Part shown: positions 11,442 to 26,114 of the stretch, in pieces
Layout: each line of letters begins with the position of its first letter
How positions within the stretch are numbered: the first letter of the stretch is position 1
Assembly (NCBI GenBank): GCA_026929865.2
Contig: CM049402.1
Location: 11,792,501 to 11,856,500, forward strand
From: Hyperoplus lanceolatus
Taxonomy: Eukaryota; Chordata; Actinopteri; Uranoscopiformes; Ammodytidae
Reading direction: 5' to 3'
DNA length: 64,000 bases
Program-made: the position numbers and the translations under genes
The notes under the pieces: model-generated
What the model was told of the DNA's origin: nothing
What the model saw: only the letters and a program-made list of their open reading frames with translations
The model's database searches: none

Positions 11442-13134
11442 CTCGCTTAAGGCCTCGCTTAAAGGATTAAACATGTTGCATATAAAAGCAGATTTCATAA
11501 AGCCCGTCAAGAAACGTAATGCAGTGTTTAAAGACTGTGTGGATGCGTGTGTTTGTTTGGGGTGGTGACAGCTGCTCAAGCACACTTGCAATGAGTATTG
11601 ATCAATGGCAAGATGTGCGTGCGGCAAACCAGATCTCTTAATTCCTCTCTTTTAATGTTTATCTCTTACAGGAAAGTTCAACTTTCTTTCAATTTAACAT
11701 CACTAAACGCTCCTGAGTGCTTCTCTGGACTTCTTAATTTGTATGCGCAAACCACTGCAAATGTGCTTGTCAGTAGGTCAACAAAACAACATGTCTGTGT
11801 CGGCGAGTAGATGCATGCCCACTGTGCAGTTTCCTTCTGGTATGTATTTGATTCTAAATTGACATAAGAGCAAAAAAAATATACAGCACACCATAACGTG
11901 ATAAATGAACAAGTCCCAAAGAGCACACAGGACCGTTAAGTGATGTGGTAAAGTGTATCTTCTAGCTGTCAGTGAAGGCAAGGCTAACGCTTCCCATTGA
12001 CTAGGTTCCCATTGACTACCAGTGTTTGTGATAAGCTAGTTAACGATGTGCGACTGTTACCCATCTCTCCTTCAAAATTACACAAACAGTTAAAGGAATG
12101 GTTTCTGTCACTTTGTCTTGAACTCAAGAGTGAGGCATCAAGCTATATAAAAACACGGTTTAACTATTGCTTTAACGTATCTCTCTCTAGACTGCGTTTC
12201 TCTTTATTCGTCAATAAAGTCAATCGGACACTTTTGGAGATTTCAACCTAAGAAAAAAAAGGCTTTTACGTACATCTCATCCTCCGACACATATCATTTG
12301 CACTTGAGTGCGTGATCCTTCTCCTCTGTCATCTCTTCCCTCCCCCTCACCCCTCACCCCTCCACCACCTTTCTCCTTTTGATAACTTCCTCCTTGGCTT
12401 CCCGGTTCACTTTGCACCAGCAGAGAGGTATGATGATGTGGGCGAGAGACTTAGATTAAATATAGAGACAGAGGCAGGGGAGAGGGAGAAACACACAGGG
12501 CGGATCAAACACAGCACGACAGAGATGGGAAAAAAAGCAGGCGATGATTGGAAAAGTGTGACAACAAACACGGGTAAAGCGATGAGAGGAGACGACGAGT
12601 GAGACACACAGACAGAGAAGAGGGAGAGCGAGAGAGGGCACGGAGGGTGGCAAAAAGACGGAGAGAGAGACATGTGAATCAGATAGCAGATTTCTGAGGA
12701 GATGGTGTCACTTTCTCCCAGACAGCCTGTTGGTTAGGGGTGAAGGAAGGCACTTGAGTATGAAGGCGCTAGGCCTCACGCACACATAAGCAAGCACAAA
12801 CACACAACAGACAGAGGTCCAGTTTGTTGCAGCAGGTCTTATGGTGTCTGCTCTGGCTGTTGGTGGGAATGAAATTGCTTGGAAACGAGTAGCAGAGAAA
12901 TTAGCATCAACTGATTTAGTCTTAATCCCCAGGCTAACTGCTTTGCAATGCATACACACAAGAATATATGCACGCTCATCCGCACTCTTTTCGTTGCACA
13001 CAGAAGCACTGGCTCTCTCTCTTTCACTCTCGCTTTCCGTCTCCCTCTGTTTCCCACCGGAAAAATATCATCATCATCATGTGCAATTTCTTTTTGGCAC
13101 ACAGCACATCAATACAGCACACAATGGATGTTAA

Positions 13135-13608
13135 AGGCCACCATTTATGCAAAATGCTATTTTTTGTAATGTTTTTTCAACAATAATATGGGTCCCCGGT
13201 GTGAATAGAGACTCACAAAGTATGAGAAAACACAACACTCTCTATTTTACTCCACCCTTCTGAAAACCTGTGTTAAAAACCCCAGCCAGATTTATCTCCC
13301 CTTATGACATCATAAGGAGAAGCCACAACCCTCCACCCCCAGCCATTCCCAACTTAACTTAGCATTACCTCCACCTGTGATAAGCACACCCCCAGAGGCT
13401 CCTGAATCTAACTGGCAGTTAGATTAAAACCTGCAGTTACATACATGGCCAATCAAGAGACAGGCTCTAACACGTGATTTCAGACAGAGGAAATTCAGCA
13501 ATGGCACTCTGAGATGACGGGTTTGTTGGGCACTACATACGGAAAACAGTTTCTAGAGTAAATCCAAATTACAATGTTTAACCTGAAAATGTACTTAATG
13601 TGTGACCT
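13135..13608. mobile_element. MITE with TTAA target site
   Basis: TTAA flanks both ends (13131-13134 and 13609-13612). The ends begin AGGCCAC and finish GTGACCT, a short imperfect inverted repeat. It is 474 bp with no coding. TTAA duplications point to piggyBac- or Kolobok-type mobilisation. The interior has a short hairpin (ccttatgacatcataagg). Confidence 0.7.
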
Positions 13609-15816
13609 TTAAACACCGACATACTGTACATGCATGAGAACCAATATCACACATACCAATTTTAATAAACACACACATAGACACAAACCCGTGCGTTACC
13701 CGGTGTCTACCTGTGCAGTCCATTCCAGGACAACGGTTACACGGTAACCATGGCAAGCAATCATAAATAGTCTGAGCTGTCAATCAGATGTGACCCTATG
13801 CCTGCTCCCAGACATCGCAGCAATCTTTGAGCCAAACACACTGTCGAGATACTCATATAAATAGCCGCAAGAAGTCACTGAAGCAAGAACTCCTTAATCT
13901 AAAGGGCCTTACTTAAAAACATTTCAAAGCTCTGCTCCTTGTCAGTGGAGCTCTCTGCAACACGATTCTATGTGGAACTTAGTCATGAGCACTAATGGTC
14001 TGTTCTCTGCAAACCTATGGAAAAGTTTCATGATTCCAGACATGAAAAACAATAAATCTAAACTTTTCCAATTCTCTACTATAAGGCCCATTGGCGGGCC
14101 CACCAGCATAATAAACTACACTCCCTCAGTTTAAATTTTTAATGATCTTAAATGAAACCTGAAATTCCCCCAAAAGTCGGGCAATATTAATTGCACTTGC
14201 TGTCAGGGAAAAAAAGGAGAAAAGGGGCTTAAATGTCTTAGATTATTTTTATCTGCTCATGCTGTCAAACAGCTTTAGCACAAGGCTTTAAAATAAGGTC
14301 ATAGCGGTCACACAGAGCATTGGTTTGAGTGAATGTGTGCATGACTCGGATCCCGAATACACATGAACTATTAGTGTAGCAGTCAAGCTCATCATTGTGA
14401 ATCAGTACCTCTCCAGCCCAGCAGTACGAACATTTTTCACTACTACAGGGCCACTGCTGACAGGCAGACTTCTCACATGTCTGCAGAAGCTTGAGCATGA
14501 ATCTGACACATGCGTACAGAAACACATGGGTTCCTTTCTAAGAGGTGTACAAGGCCAGGATAATTCATTTCAAAAAATATCTTTACATTTTTTGTCAATT
14601 ACCTAAATAGGTATCTGTTAGAAACCACCAATATTCAGGAATTAACTACATACTCCTCTTCCAACGTTGCAATGAGGAATCCCGGGTGGAAAGGGGTTTT
14701 GATTTAAAAGTAGGGGCATAGAATTAAATTAGCTGATATGTCTGATAACAATAAGCCACAGCACTCCAGAATACCCTCAGCAGCAAAATGTATGTGATTA
14801 GGCGATTCCATTACATGAAATAAAGGCACATTTTTCACCTGTCAAATATAATTACCTTACTTCAATACAGTATACATTGTATATACCTGTTAAAACAACC
14901 TCCATTTACACTCATATCAATGGCTTTCTTTCTGTGATGTGCTCCGGCAATATGTGTGCTGCTGCAATGGCCCAATTTTCTTCCGAGGACAAATCTGATA
15001 CACTATTATCTTGCCCCAAATATGACCAGCTAATCGTGCAACATTAAAGTATTTGGAGTCAATTCTCAAGTGATTTGAAGTTATTAAAGATCAAAAGGCT
15101 CATTTTGCTATACCCTCCCAAACAATCCAACCAATTTGACCAAGCATATCAAAGCAAATCCAGATAAGGCTTTAACAGAATCTAGCTAATGCATTCAAAA
15201 TGAATGTCTCAGCCTCAGAAACAATTAAACAACAAGTGAAATATATATTAGGACTGGCTTGAGGCAACATATTTGACTGAGCCACTGGAAAAACAGGAAG
15301 ATGGGAAGAAAAAACTATGTTGCAGAGTTTAAGATTATGCTGAACTCATAAGACAGAGTCCCGAAATACTTCCATGCAAGATGTCAAGGCATGAGTTGTC
15401 ATCAGTTTACATACGGCTGTGGGAGGCAAACAAAACATCATACTATACTGCGTCATTTGGCAATAAACAGACTGCAACGACATCTACGGTGTTAAACTTA
15501 TAAGATTCATCTCCATAGCTCCCGGGGTGTGTGTGCGACCTGAAACTTTATAGAGAAGTACACTATTAACTTTAAGATATCCCAGGTGGTTTCTTCAAGA
15601 GAAAAGCACTTGATGAGATTTAGAGGCTTGTCTCTGCCTCTAATAGGAGGTTGATAGAGTTCTATTGATCTTGGTCAGTGTGCGCGTTATGTCAAGGTCC
15701 ATGCATTTCAGGTGTCTAATGTATTTGTCTTCCTGCTATTCCCATCACTTTTTCCCCATCTCCCTCCTTTTTTGTCTGCCCTTTCTCTCATTCAATGTGT
15801 CTCTCTCTTTCTCCAG

Positions 15817-17780
<1,964 letters not shown>

Positions 17781-17846
17781 TAAAAGAAGAGAATAAGGGA
17801 GAAGGGAGGAGGGAGGGGGTGTTAATAGGGAAGGTTGAAGAATATA

Positions 17847-18182
17847 ATGCCTTGTTTCCCCTGAGCAGCACAGTTCGGTTCGGCCCGGTTTGGCAGGGGA
17901 CTGTAACTCTAGATCTGGCTTGTGTTTCCACTGCCAACAGTCCCCATACTGTGTAGGTGGAAATAATGATTATGTCGACCAATCAACAGACTGCAGTTTG
18001 TAGCTCAACCTTTTTGGGACCCTTTGGGATGCCTTGGTACCCCAAGAAAGGGTGACAAAAATGTGTTGGGGCATGGTTTGCTTATTTTGGCATCATTTGA
18101 AACTTTTGACATTGGAAAGGCTAATAAATGTGTGCCAAGCCGCAATGAACCGAACCACACCGCTCAGTGGAAACAGGGCTTA
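17847..18182. mobile_element. MITE with TGTTTCC...GGAAACA ends in insyn2b intron 1
   Basis: Left end GCCTTGTTTCCCCTGAGC followed by GTTCGGTTCGG; right end is the inverted CCGAACC ... CTCAGTGGAAACAGGGC. The imperfect inverted ends are about 35 bp. It lies only about 70 bp past the insyn2b exon 1 donor. The target duplication is not clear. Confidence 0.65.
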
Positions 18183-19559
18183 AGAATGGGAAGAAAAGAA
18201 GAAATAGAGTATGAAGTGTGAAATGAGACCACAAAAGAGAGGGTTATGCACCAAGACAGAGAGCGAAAAGTAGGCGGAATGGAGATTAGGATTGAAATAG
18301 AGATAAAAGATGGAAAAAAGCTGGATGAAGGAGAGGTAAGAGATATCCACTGCAATAGAAAATGCTTAAGTAAGAGTTTGAGAGCAAGCTAACATGATGA
18401 AAGAGGGTGTGTAGAGGGAAGGCACGAGATTAACAAGAGAGTATATTTGAGTGTTTTTATAGCAATATATACCGACAAGCTTTCAAGTCCGTGTAATAGA
18501 TTTTAAATGTCAGGCAGCACAGGCCTGTGGAGAATTGCTGCACAGTGTAAGTGTGTGTGTGTGTGTTTGACTGTATGTGTGTGATCCAAACCTTCAGGGA
18601 TATGACATACCTGCTGCCAGCCTGTAGTCAATGCTAGCAGATCTTTCCTTTTGCTCTTTTATCTTACATGCCTTGTGGGGGCTATGTATTCCCCGCAGTA
18701 ACGGCATGCCCTCAGAGACATCGCACTACACGCCAAATTAACTTTGTCAGTTCTTCTCTCTCTCTCTCTCTCCTGCTAATTCTTTTGTTTTCCGAACTCC
18801 TTCTATCCTGCTCCATATCCTTTCTTTTTATACCCCCTCCCCTCCCCACTCCACTTAGTACATCCCAGTAGGCTTCCCTTTTATTCACTTTATTTCAACC
18901 AACGCTCAGAGGCTCTTAAAAACCGCCTTGAGCAGTTCATCCCATTCTCCACCTCCGCCCTTGCTCCTATCTTAATTATAAAATGCTGTCTCTCATCTTT
19001 CTTCCTTTCTTACTGCACCTATGAATCATATATGCAACTAACAACTGTGAATTACTCCTCTGCCCTCTCTCCATTTTCTGATCTCTCCCCCCTGGCTCTC
19101 TGTGCTGCCAAGCTGTCCATCACTCTATCCCCTGCTGTCATGTGCTGCTAGCTGTCACTCTGTTTTGTTTCCCCCTCCCTCTGTCGCTCCCCACATCACC
19201 TTTACTGTCAGTAAATCTCCTCTTGCGGTTTCCTATACACTAATCTTTTCTAAAAAAAAAATTTAAAAAAAGGAAATAAAAGAAGAAAGATATTTTGAAA
19301 CTTTACCTCAAACTTTACACTCCCTCCAGCCCTCCTCGTCTCTGTTCGGGGGTAAACAGATGTCTCTAGCTCAACACTAATCCCTGTCAGATTACCTTCG
19401 AGAGATGCAATTAATGTTTAAGCTGCACAATAAGGGTGCTAAACTGTTCCACCCTGTGGCTGCGACTGTAAAAGATCATACATGCACATCCTTTAGTGCG
19501 TGTGCGTGTGTGTGTGTGTGTGTCGAGAGGATGCTTATGTCACATATTAGGGTGGTCTT

Positions 19560-19860
19560 TGTGATTCTGGACAATGCTCGCTTTTTGTCAAAATCAGTGA
19601 ATATCTCCTCACGATCTGCTACCTGTCCGTACTGTGTGTGCGCTGAAAATAATCCAATGTTAATACACAGCCTAAATTCTGTAAACGGGCATGTTGCTAG
19701 CTATGGTGGGCCCGCTTCTTTAACCAGTTTACAGAGCCCAGGCTGTGTATTAACACCTAATTTTTTTTGCACAGTACGGACAAGGAGCGGAATCGGATAT
19801 ATTACCTGATTTTGATTAAAAGTGATTTTGAAAAGCGTTATTGAGAATCACTGACTTCAC
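19560..19860. mobile_element. fold-back (palindromic) element
   Basis: Two arms of about 120 bp are imperfect reverse complements. Paired blocks include CTGTCCGTACTGTG with CACAGTACGGACAAG, GTTAATACACAGCC with GGCTGTGTATTAAC, and CAAAATCAGTGAATAT with its degenerate partner near 19797. The centre is around gggcatgttgctagc. No coding is seen. Confidence 0.6.
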
Positions 19861-20582
19861 ATTTAAGTGCGTACGCAGTAGGAGTAAAAGGGTTAAATGG
19901 GTTACAAAAGGCAGACAGAGGAGAAAATGGAGAGAAAAGAAGAGACAGAAGGAGAGAGATTGAGAGAAAAATAAAAGTAAGAGAAGCAGCAAGTAAGAGG
20001 GACTGCATATATATATATATGATGCTGTGCCAGAAATGAAGGTATTCTCTTAAGTGCTGTGATAAAAGTGCAGGCTGAGCTAGAAGGTTGTTGCTGTGCT
20101 CAGCTCCTTGTGTTCTTTTCTCGCTTGAAGTAAATACTCGTCTTCTGTCGCAGTTGTTGTCTTTGATTAAGGCTTGGTGGTAAGAGGGAGAAAATATGAG
20201 GCCACTCGCACGTGCCCTCCATGTAATTAGAATCTTTACTTTATCAACGTCAGCTACTCCTTCATAGACACTGTTCAGTCAAGGGCAGTCAACATATCTT
20301 GGCAAAAATAAAGCGTTTTAATTACATGGCAGTCACTGTGAGCTTGTGAGATGTTTCTATCCGCCTTGATTTCACCTCGCGCCTCTCTGGCACTCTGGCA
20401 CCTTTCTGAACAAAGTTTGCATGTTATTCCTAAAATGCACACCAATTTCCAACCCAGCTATGTTCTTTCATCATATAAATATATTGCTGTAATATATTGT
20501 AATATTAGGATTAAAAAAGTGTACACTTCTTCCTGCTCCTTTTCAGGCATATCTCAGCAATATAGATCATTTGTTCTATTTC

Positions 20583-20691
20583 GTTCCATCGCGCGCATGC
20601 GCAGGTCGAGATCTTATACCAAAATAGTCACCCGTGACCCTTGGGTGACCCGAGAATATGTATATATTCCGGAAGTCACTCCTTCTATCTT
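20583..20691 (+). repeat. left terminal inverted repeat of the DIRS element
   Basis: Begins GTTCCATCGCGCGCATGCGC and runs through cacccgtgacccttgggtga to GAAGTCACTC. Its reverse complement is at about 26265-26372. Confidence 0.9.
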
Positions 20692-21573
20692 CTCGCGGAC
20701 TAGCACTACACATTGTTGTGTGTATACCATTAGCTTGTCGCAAGTAGCTTTGTAACCTATGGGTTGGGGCTTCGATTTGACTTCGTCCTCCAAAGGCTGC
20801 GACTTGCAATTTGTTCGACTTCGGCTGTGGCCGGTCAGGGGGTGAGTAAAGTGTGAAGGCTACGCGTAGCCGGCGGCTATCGCGGAAGCTAATATCACCT
20901 TTCCACCTTGCTTTTATTGAGCTTGTCAAGCGGCGGCTGGTTTCACAGTCGCCGTGTTATTCCCCCCCGGGGGTTCTCACCGTTGCTTGTGTGTTTTTCG
21001 CTAAGCCCGGTTGCTAATTGTATGCTCGAATGTATTGTTTTTCTAGCATTGTTGACTGTTGCTCGGGTGCTACGTAGATCGCCCCGACCGGTTGCTTACT
21101 TCGATTTAATCGACAGCGATTTTGTAGCATCGCCTAGAGAGCGGTGCATAGGCTACTTACTTTGCTCGTCAAGTGGGCGGCTTCGGGTCAGAAGTCGCTT
21201 TCACTGTTGTATTTGAGCTGTTCGCACCAGTCGTGTGCTCTCACCTAAGCCTTGCGTTGCATAGCTTACTTTATTTGCTAGTGCCAGTGGGTGAGCCGTG
21301 CCACACACTAGTATGCTGTTGTATACACTGTATGCTGCTGCTCACCGGTGGGCTAATTAGTTTCCTAAATCGCCTTCACCGTGTTATTTTAGCCGTGTCA
21401 CACTGTTGCACGTGTGTAGGCTGCTGTAGTGTGTCGCCAGTTGGCAGCTTAGTTTCACACCGCTGTATTATTATAGCCGTGTCGCCAAGTGTTGCTGTCA
21501 CTGTGTTATTTAAGGCGCATTGTTGCTTGGGTGCGATCTCGCCTAAAGCTCGATTGCCTACTGTAACTTGCTT

Positions 21574-22160
21574 GCCAGTGGGCGGCATAGTTTTACACCG
21601 CCACTGTTTTATTCTAGCGGTGTCGCACCGTGGCTCGGGTGCTCTCGCCTGAAGCCCGGTTGCATACCTTAATCGGATGCATATTTTAATTGTCTCAACA
21701 GGTTGCATTGTTGCTTGGGTGCTCTCGCCTAAAGCTCGATTGCCTAGCCTACTGTAATTATGCTCGCCAGTGGGCGGCATAGTTTTACACCGCCACTGTA
21801 TTATTCTAGCGGTGTCGCACCGTGGCTCGGTTGTTCTCGCCTGAAGCCCGGTTGCATTCGTTAGTTGCTACTAGCCAGTGAGCGTCTTGGGTTTCCAAGG
21901 GTCACCTTCACTGTGTTATTTTGGCTGTCACACCGTTGTCGTGTCAGCACAGGCTACTGTATTTGCCCGCCAGTGGGCGGCATAGTTTTACACCGCCACT
22001 GTATTATTCTAGCGGTGTCGCACCGTGGCTCGGGTGCTCTTGCCTGAAGCCCGGTTGCATACCTTAATCGGATGCATATTTTAATTGTCTCAACAGGTTG
22101 CATTGTTGCTTGGGTGCTCTCGCCTAAAGCTCGATTGCCTAAAGCCTACTGTAATTAGCC
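21574..22160 (+). repeat. tandem repeat of about 190-200 bp in the DIRS 5' region
   Basis: Units start GCCAGTGGGCGGCATAGTTT at 21574, 21766 and 21969 (spacing 192 and 203). Units 1 and 3 are nearly identical for about 170 bases; unit 2 diverges in its second half. More degenerate versions of the same motif extend back to about 20920 and forward to about 22260. Confidence 0.88.
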
Positions 22161-22349
22161 CGGTTGCATACCTTTAACAGATGCATATTTTAATTGGCTC
22201 GACAAGGGGCAGCTTAGGCCTCCTAAGGTCGCCGTCACTGTTACTTTTAAGGGTGTCGCTCCGTTGCTCTGGTGCTTGCACCTGAAGCTCGGTTGAGTAG
22301 GCTACTAATTCATTTAGCCTAGCCTGCTAAATTGCTGACATGCTAAACA

Positions 22350-23163
22350 ACCATAATTGTGACGCCTTCATGGCCTCCCTACAGTGGAGAATGGCCATGA
22401 CAAGTGCCCTGCAGGTCTCGGGGTGAGCACCTGAGGGAAGCACTGTCAGATAACCCATGCATGAACCGTAGTTTCATGCCTCAGGCACTGAGGCTTGCTA
22501 GGTAGAGGCTCTCCTGCTAGCCTCCAACCAGCTCAGGGTACCAGCGGCAGTGAGTAGCCTTGCGGCTGTGCATCCTTCCTACTCAGGGGATGACGTGCTG
22601 TCCACAGCTGCGTCCTGTAATGTTATACAGGTGGGCAGCTCGGCTAGAGGGTCAGTGTCCGTCCATGACTAGCCAAGAATTGGGTGGATGAAGCTCGGGT
22701 TTCATCTGCACCTGTGAATGCCTTTTTTCGGCGGGCCCTCAATACTCCGTTTTCTCTGGGCCTCCCTCTGAGCCTTACTTCGCGGAGCTCCGTAGATGCT
22801 GGCCAGATTTATGGGCTCTCCCATCACACTAGTGACAGCAGAGCTCTGGCAGCCATGCACAATGCTGATAGTTAGGGCTTGGACTGGTTAGCTCCGATTG
22901 AGCCTGCTATAGCATCCCTGGTTGTCTCCCCAGACGAGGCTCTGAGAACCGATGTGCGCTGCCCTCGGCCCCAGTGCCAGATTACATACAACCTCCTTAC
23001 TAGGAGTTACAACATTGCTGCCCGTGTGGGACGTCTTGGGAATTTGCTTTCTCACATAGGCCTGGCTTGGTCGCAAACCATACAGGGGTCAGGTGCTGGT
23101 CACTCAGCACGGACCCTCAGTGATGCTTCACTGCATACTTTGCATTATGACTTAGGGAGCTAG
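22350..23163 (+). pseudogene. DIRS gag-like region, broken
   Basis: Open fragments at 22684-22875 and 22879-23163 follow a degenerate stretch from about 22350. The second reads CPRPQCQITYNLLTRSYNIA and SGAGHSARTLSDASLHTL, resembling the protein upstream of the polymerase in fish DIRS1 elements. The assignment is by position and remembered family resemblance. Confidence 0.55.
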
Positions 23164-23585
23164 GCAGGTTGATGCCAACTGTGCGTCCCAGTCGTAGGTG
23201 TGTCGATAGACCCTCCGTTCTCTTCCAGTGATCCCAGGCCGCACGCTTCAAGCCCCGGTGCGAAGTGTTCAGGTTGACCAGGCTAGACAGTAGTTGCAGG
23301 CCGGGAACCTCTGTGGTACCCCGTGCCAATATCTTCAACCACGTCCAGGTGGGCAATCAAGGAGCCAGTGCTTCTCAGCACATTCTGAACAGCGCCGTAA
23401 CACCGCGCTACGGTCGGCATTTCAGGCACCAGGTAGTCGGCGTCCAGCCTCCGCCCTCCCCCGGAGTCCCTGGGGGTGCTACTCGATGCTCGGTAGGTTC
23501 TACTCAGCCTAATTTCAGGTACCAAGGAAGTGGGGCGGGTTCGTCCCATTCTGGACTAAGAGGGCGGAATCGGTGCCTCACGGTT

Positions 23586-24660
23586 CTTCCTTTCCACATG
23601 CTGCGTGTTGCAGGTGGCCTCCAGTCTATCGCTCAGGCGGACTGGGTTGTGTCAATAGCCCTGAAGGACGCTACTTTCAGGTCCCTACTGCCCAATGCAG
23701 TAGGGTCCTCCCCTTTGCATTCTGGGCAAGGTGCATTTCAGGGTTCTTCCGTTGGGCCGTCCCTGGCTCTGCATATATTAAACAGTGTGTGGCAGCATCC
23801 CTGTCGCCATTACAGCTCAGCGGTATGGTGTACTGCCATACCTAGACTACTGGTTGATCATTTCGCCCAACTCAGGAGCAGGCGGTCAGGGACACAGCCA
23901 CGCTCCTTAGCCAGCCGGGAACAGGCTTGGCCTTACGATCAATCTTACAAAGGGCAACCTTACACCATGTGTTGGGTTGTGATTTATTTGGGGCTGGTGC
24001 TCGACTCGGCGGCCATACGAGCCTGCCTTTCTCCAGAGCGCGTAGCTACCATTCGGCAGCTACTACAGCACTTCATGCAGGGGAGGCTACTGGAATACAG
24101 CCTCTTCCTTTGACTGATAAGTATGTTGACCTCGGCATCCATGAGGGTCCGACTAGGCCTTCTCAAGGTGAGTTCTCTTCAGATCTGGGCGAATGGTCTC
24201 CACTTGGACCCCAAGTGGCAGAGACGCAAGACGGTCAGGGTGTCTGGGCAGTGCCTTCGGGCCCTCAGACCCTGGAGAGAGAGGGCATCCCTGATTGCAG
24301 GGTCGCCCTTAGGGAGGAATCTCCCGGCGTGAGGTTGTAGAGACAGACGCCTCCTTGTCGGACTGGGACGCAGTCTATTAGTGCAGGACTGTCGTAGGCC
24401 AGTGGGATGCCCAGCAGAGACTGGAGCACGTTATAGGCTGGAACTCCTTGCGGGGTTCTTAGCACTCAGGCTTCAACCACCAGGTGGGCACCAGATCGGA
24501 GCAGGGCCTGCGGGTTACGCAAGGGCTCCTTATGGGGGTGCTCCACCATTATCTAAGCTTTCCAGGTGTCTGGAACACAGCGATAGACCTTCTCTCTCGC
24601 CAGGGGCCACCCCCCGGGGAGTGGAGACTCCATCCGGAGGTGGTAGGCATGATTGAGACA
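23586..24660 (+). pseudogene. DIRS reverse transcriptase / RNase H, broken
   Basis: The frame starting near 23590 reads GGLQSIAQADWVVSIALKDA, matching the first catalytic block (VSI-LKDA). At about 23836-23866 another frame reads PYLDYWLIISP where an active enzyme has YLDD, so the second catalytic aspartate is replaced by Tyr. After this come YLGLVLDSAAIRACLSPERV, LQIWANGLHLDPKWQRRK and an RNase H-side DLLSRQGPPPGEWRLHPEVV. Several frame changes separate the blocks. No working polymerase is encoded. Confidence 0.82.
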
Positions 24661-25399
24661 AGTATGGCAGGGCAGTGGCATATCTCTTTGCTTCCGAAGA
24701 GAAGACCCACTGTCCCCCTTGGTTCTCCTAGAGTGGAGAGGACCAGTCCCCTAAGACAGGAGGCTCTGGCTAATGCTTGGCCAGTCAGCCTGCTTTATGC
24801 ATTTCCTCTAATTCTGTTTTTACTGGCAACACTGGACAGCATTGCAGTTACAGTCTATGTTTGGTGGCTCCACATGGGCCAGGAAGGCCATGGTTCCCAG
24901 CGTTACTAAAACTCCTCAAAGGAGTCCCTTGGTGCCTTCCAGAGAGACAGGAACTTCTGTCTCAGGTGGGCATACGACATGTAGGGCACCCGAACTCGGG
25001 GCGCCTGCAGCTGGGCATGTGGCTCCTGATAGCCAGGACCCACTGTTGACGTATTGCGACCAGTCAGAGGTCCAGACCTGTTTTAAGTTCAGGGGCACTC
25101 TCCGCTATATGGCTCTATACAGACAGGTGGAATTTGTTTGCACAGTAGTGCATGGCACATGGTGAAGTCCAAGGGACTTGCTCATTGAGAGTGATACTAC
25201 ACTTTCTGCAGTCTGTGTGGGCAACAGGAGAGCTGCTTCCACCCTGCGCGTTTATGTGGCTGCGATATCGGCCGCACATGCAAGGGTGGATAACTAGACG
25301 GTAGGGTCCCACTACCTAGTCAGGCAGTTACTGAAGGGAGGCCAGAGGCTTCATTCAGCCACCACGACCCCTGAGGGCACCATCATGGGACTTGCAAGT

Positions 25400-26040
25400 A
25401 GTCCTGAGGGCCTTAGGTCTATCCCCATTTGAGCCGCTGAGTCAGGCAGACCTGACGCGGCTGTCTATGAAGACGGCATTCGTCCTTGCCATTGCGACTG
25501 CAAACGGTCGGTGAACTCCATGCCTTGTCAATGAGCCAGGCGCGCTTGCGCTGGCATGTAGAAGGGTCAGGAGTAGTGCTCTCGCCAAATCCATCCTTCC
25601 TATCCAAACGATTGTCTCCCCACTATGTAAACCAATCAATCGAGTTGGCTGCTTTTAATCTCCTGGGCTCACCAGGGGGTGCAGGAAGAATGTCAGACCC
25701 ACTGTGCCCGGTGCGGGCGCTTGGGGCATAGGTTGTGGCAATAACCAGCTTGCGTAAGACAAAGAACCTCATGTCTGCTATGGGAGATGCAGGAAGGAGG
25801 CTGCCCTGTCCAAACAGAGACACTCCCACTGGCTTGTGGATGTGGTCTGTGAGTGCATATAGAGCACAGGGGCTCCCCAGGCCTTGGCCGTTGAGTGCCA
25901 CTCTACCAGGAGTATGGCTACATCTTGGGCTGCCTTGAAGTGGGTTCAACGTCAGGACATTTGCGCCTCGGCTACATGGTTTTCATCATGTACGTTTGCG
26001 CGGCTCTACAGAGTAAATGTTTCTGCTCCTCATCCTGTGG
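25400..26040 (+). pseudogene. DIRS tyrosine recombinase, broken
   Basis: A fragment at 25486-25731 reads VGELHALSMSQARLRWHVEG then LSPHYVNQSIELAAF, the N-terminal part of the catalytic domain, with a frame break just before VGE where the first catalytic Arg lies. A second frame at about 25883-26020 reads VECHSTRSMATSWAALKWVQ and CTFARLYRVNVSAPHP, giving the H-x-x-R motif and the nucleophile Tyr. These features identify a tyrosine recombinase rather than an integrase. Confidence 0.88.
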
Positions 26041-26114
26041 GATGGCGGCTGTCTTGTTGACGGATGTAAGCCCTTAATTGATGAGTACTCTTCGTGACCT
26101 TTCTGGTATAAGTC

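Noticed and set aside
21173..21652. 159-codon plus-strand frame
   Set aside because: It lies across the DIRS tandem array and reflects the repeat, not a gene.
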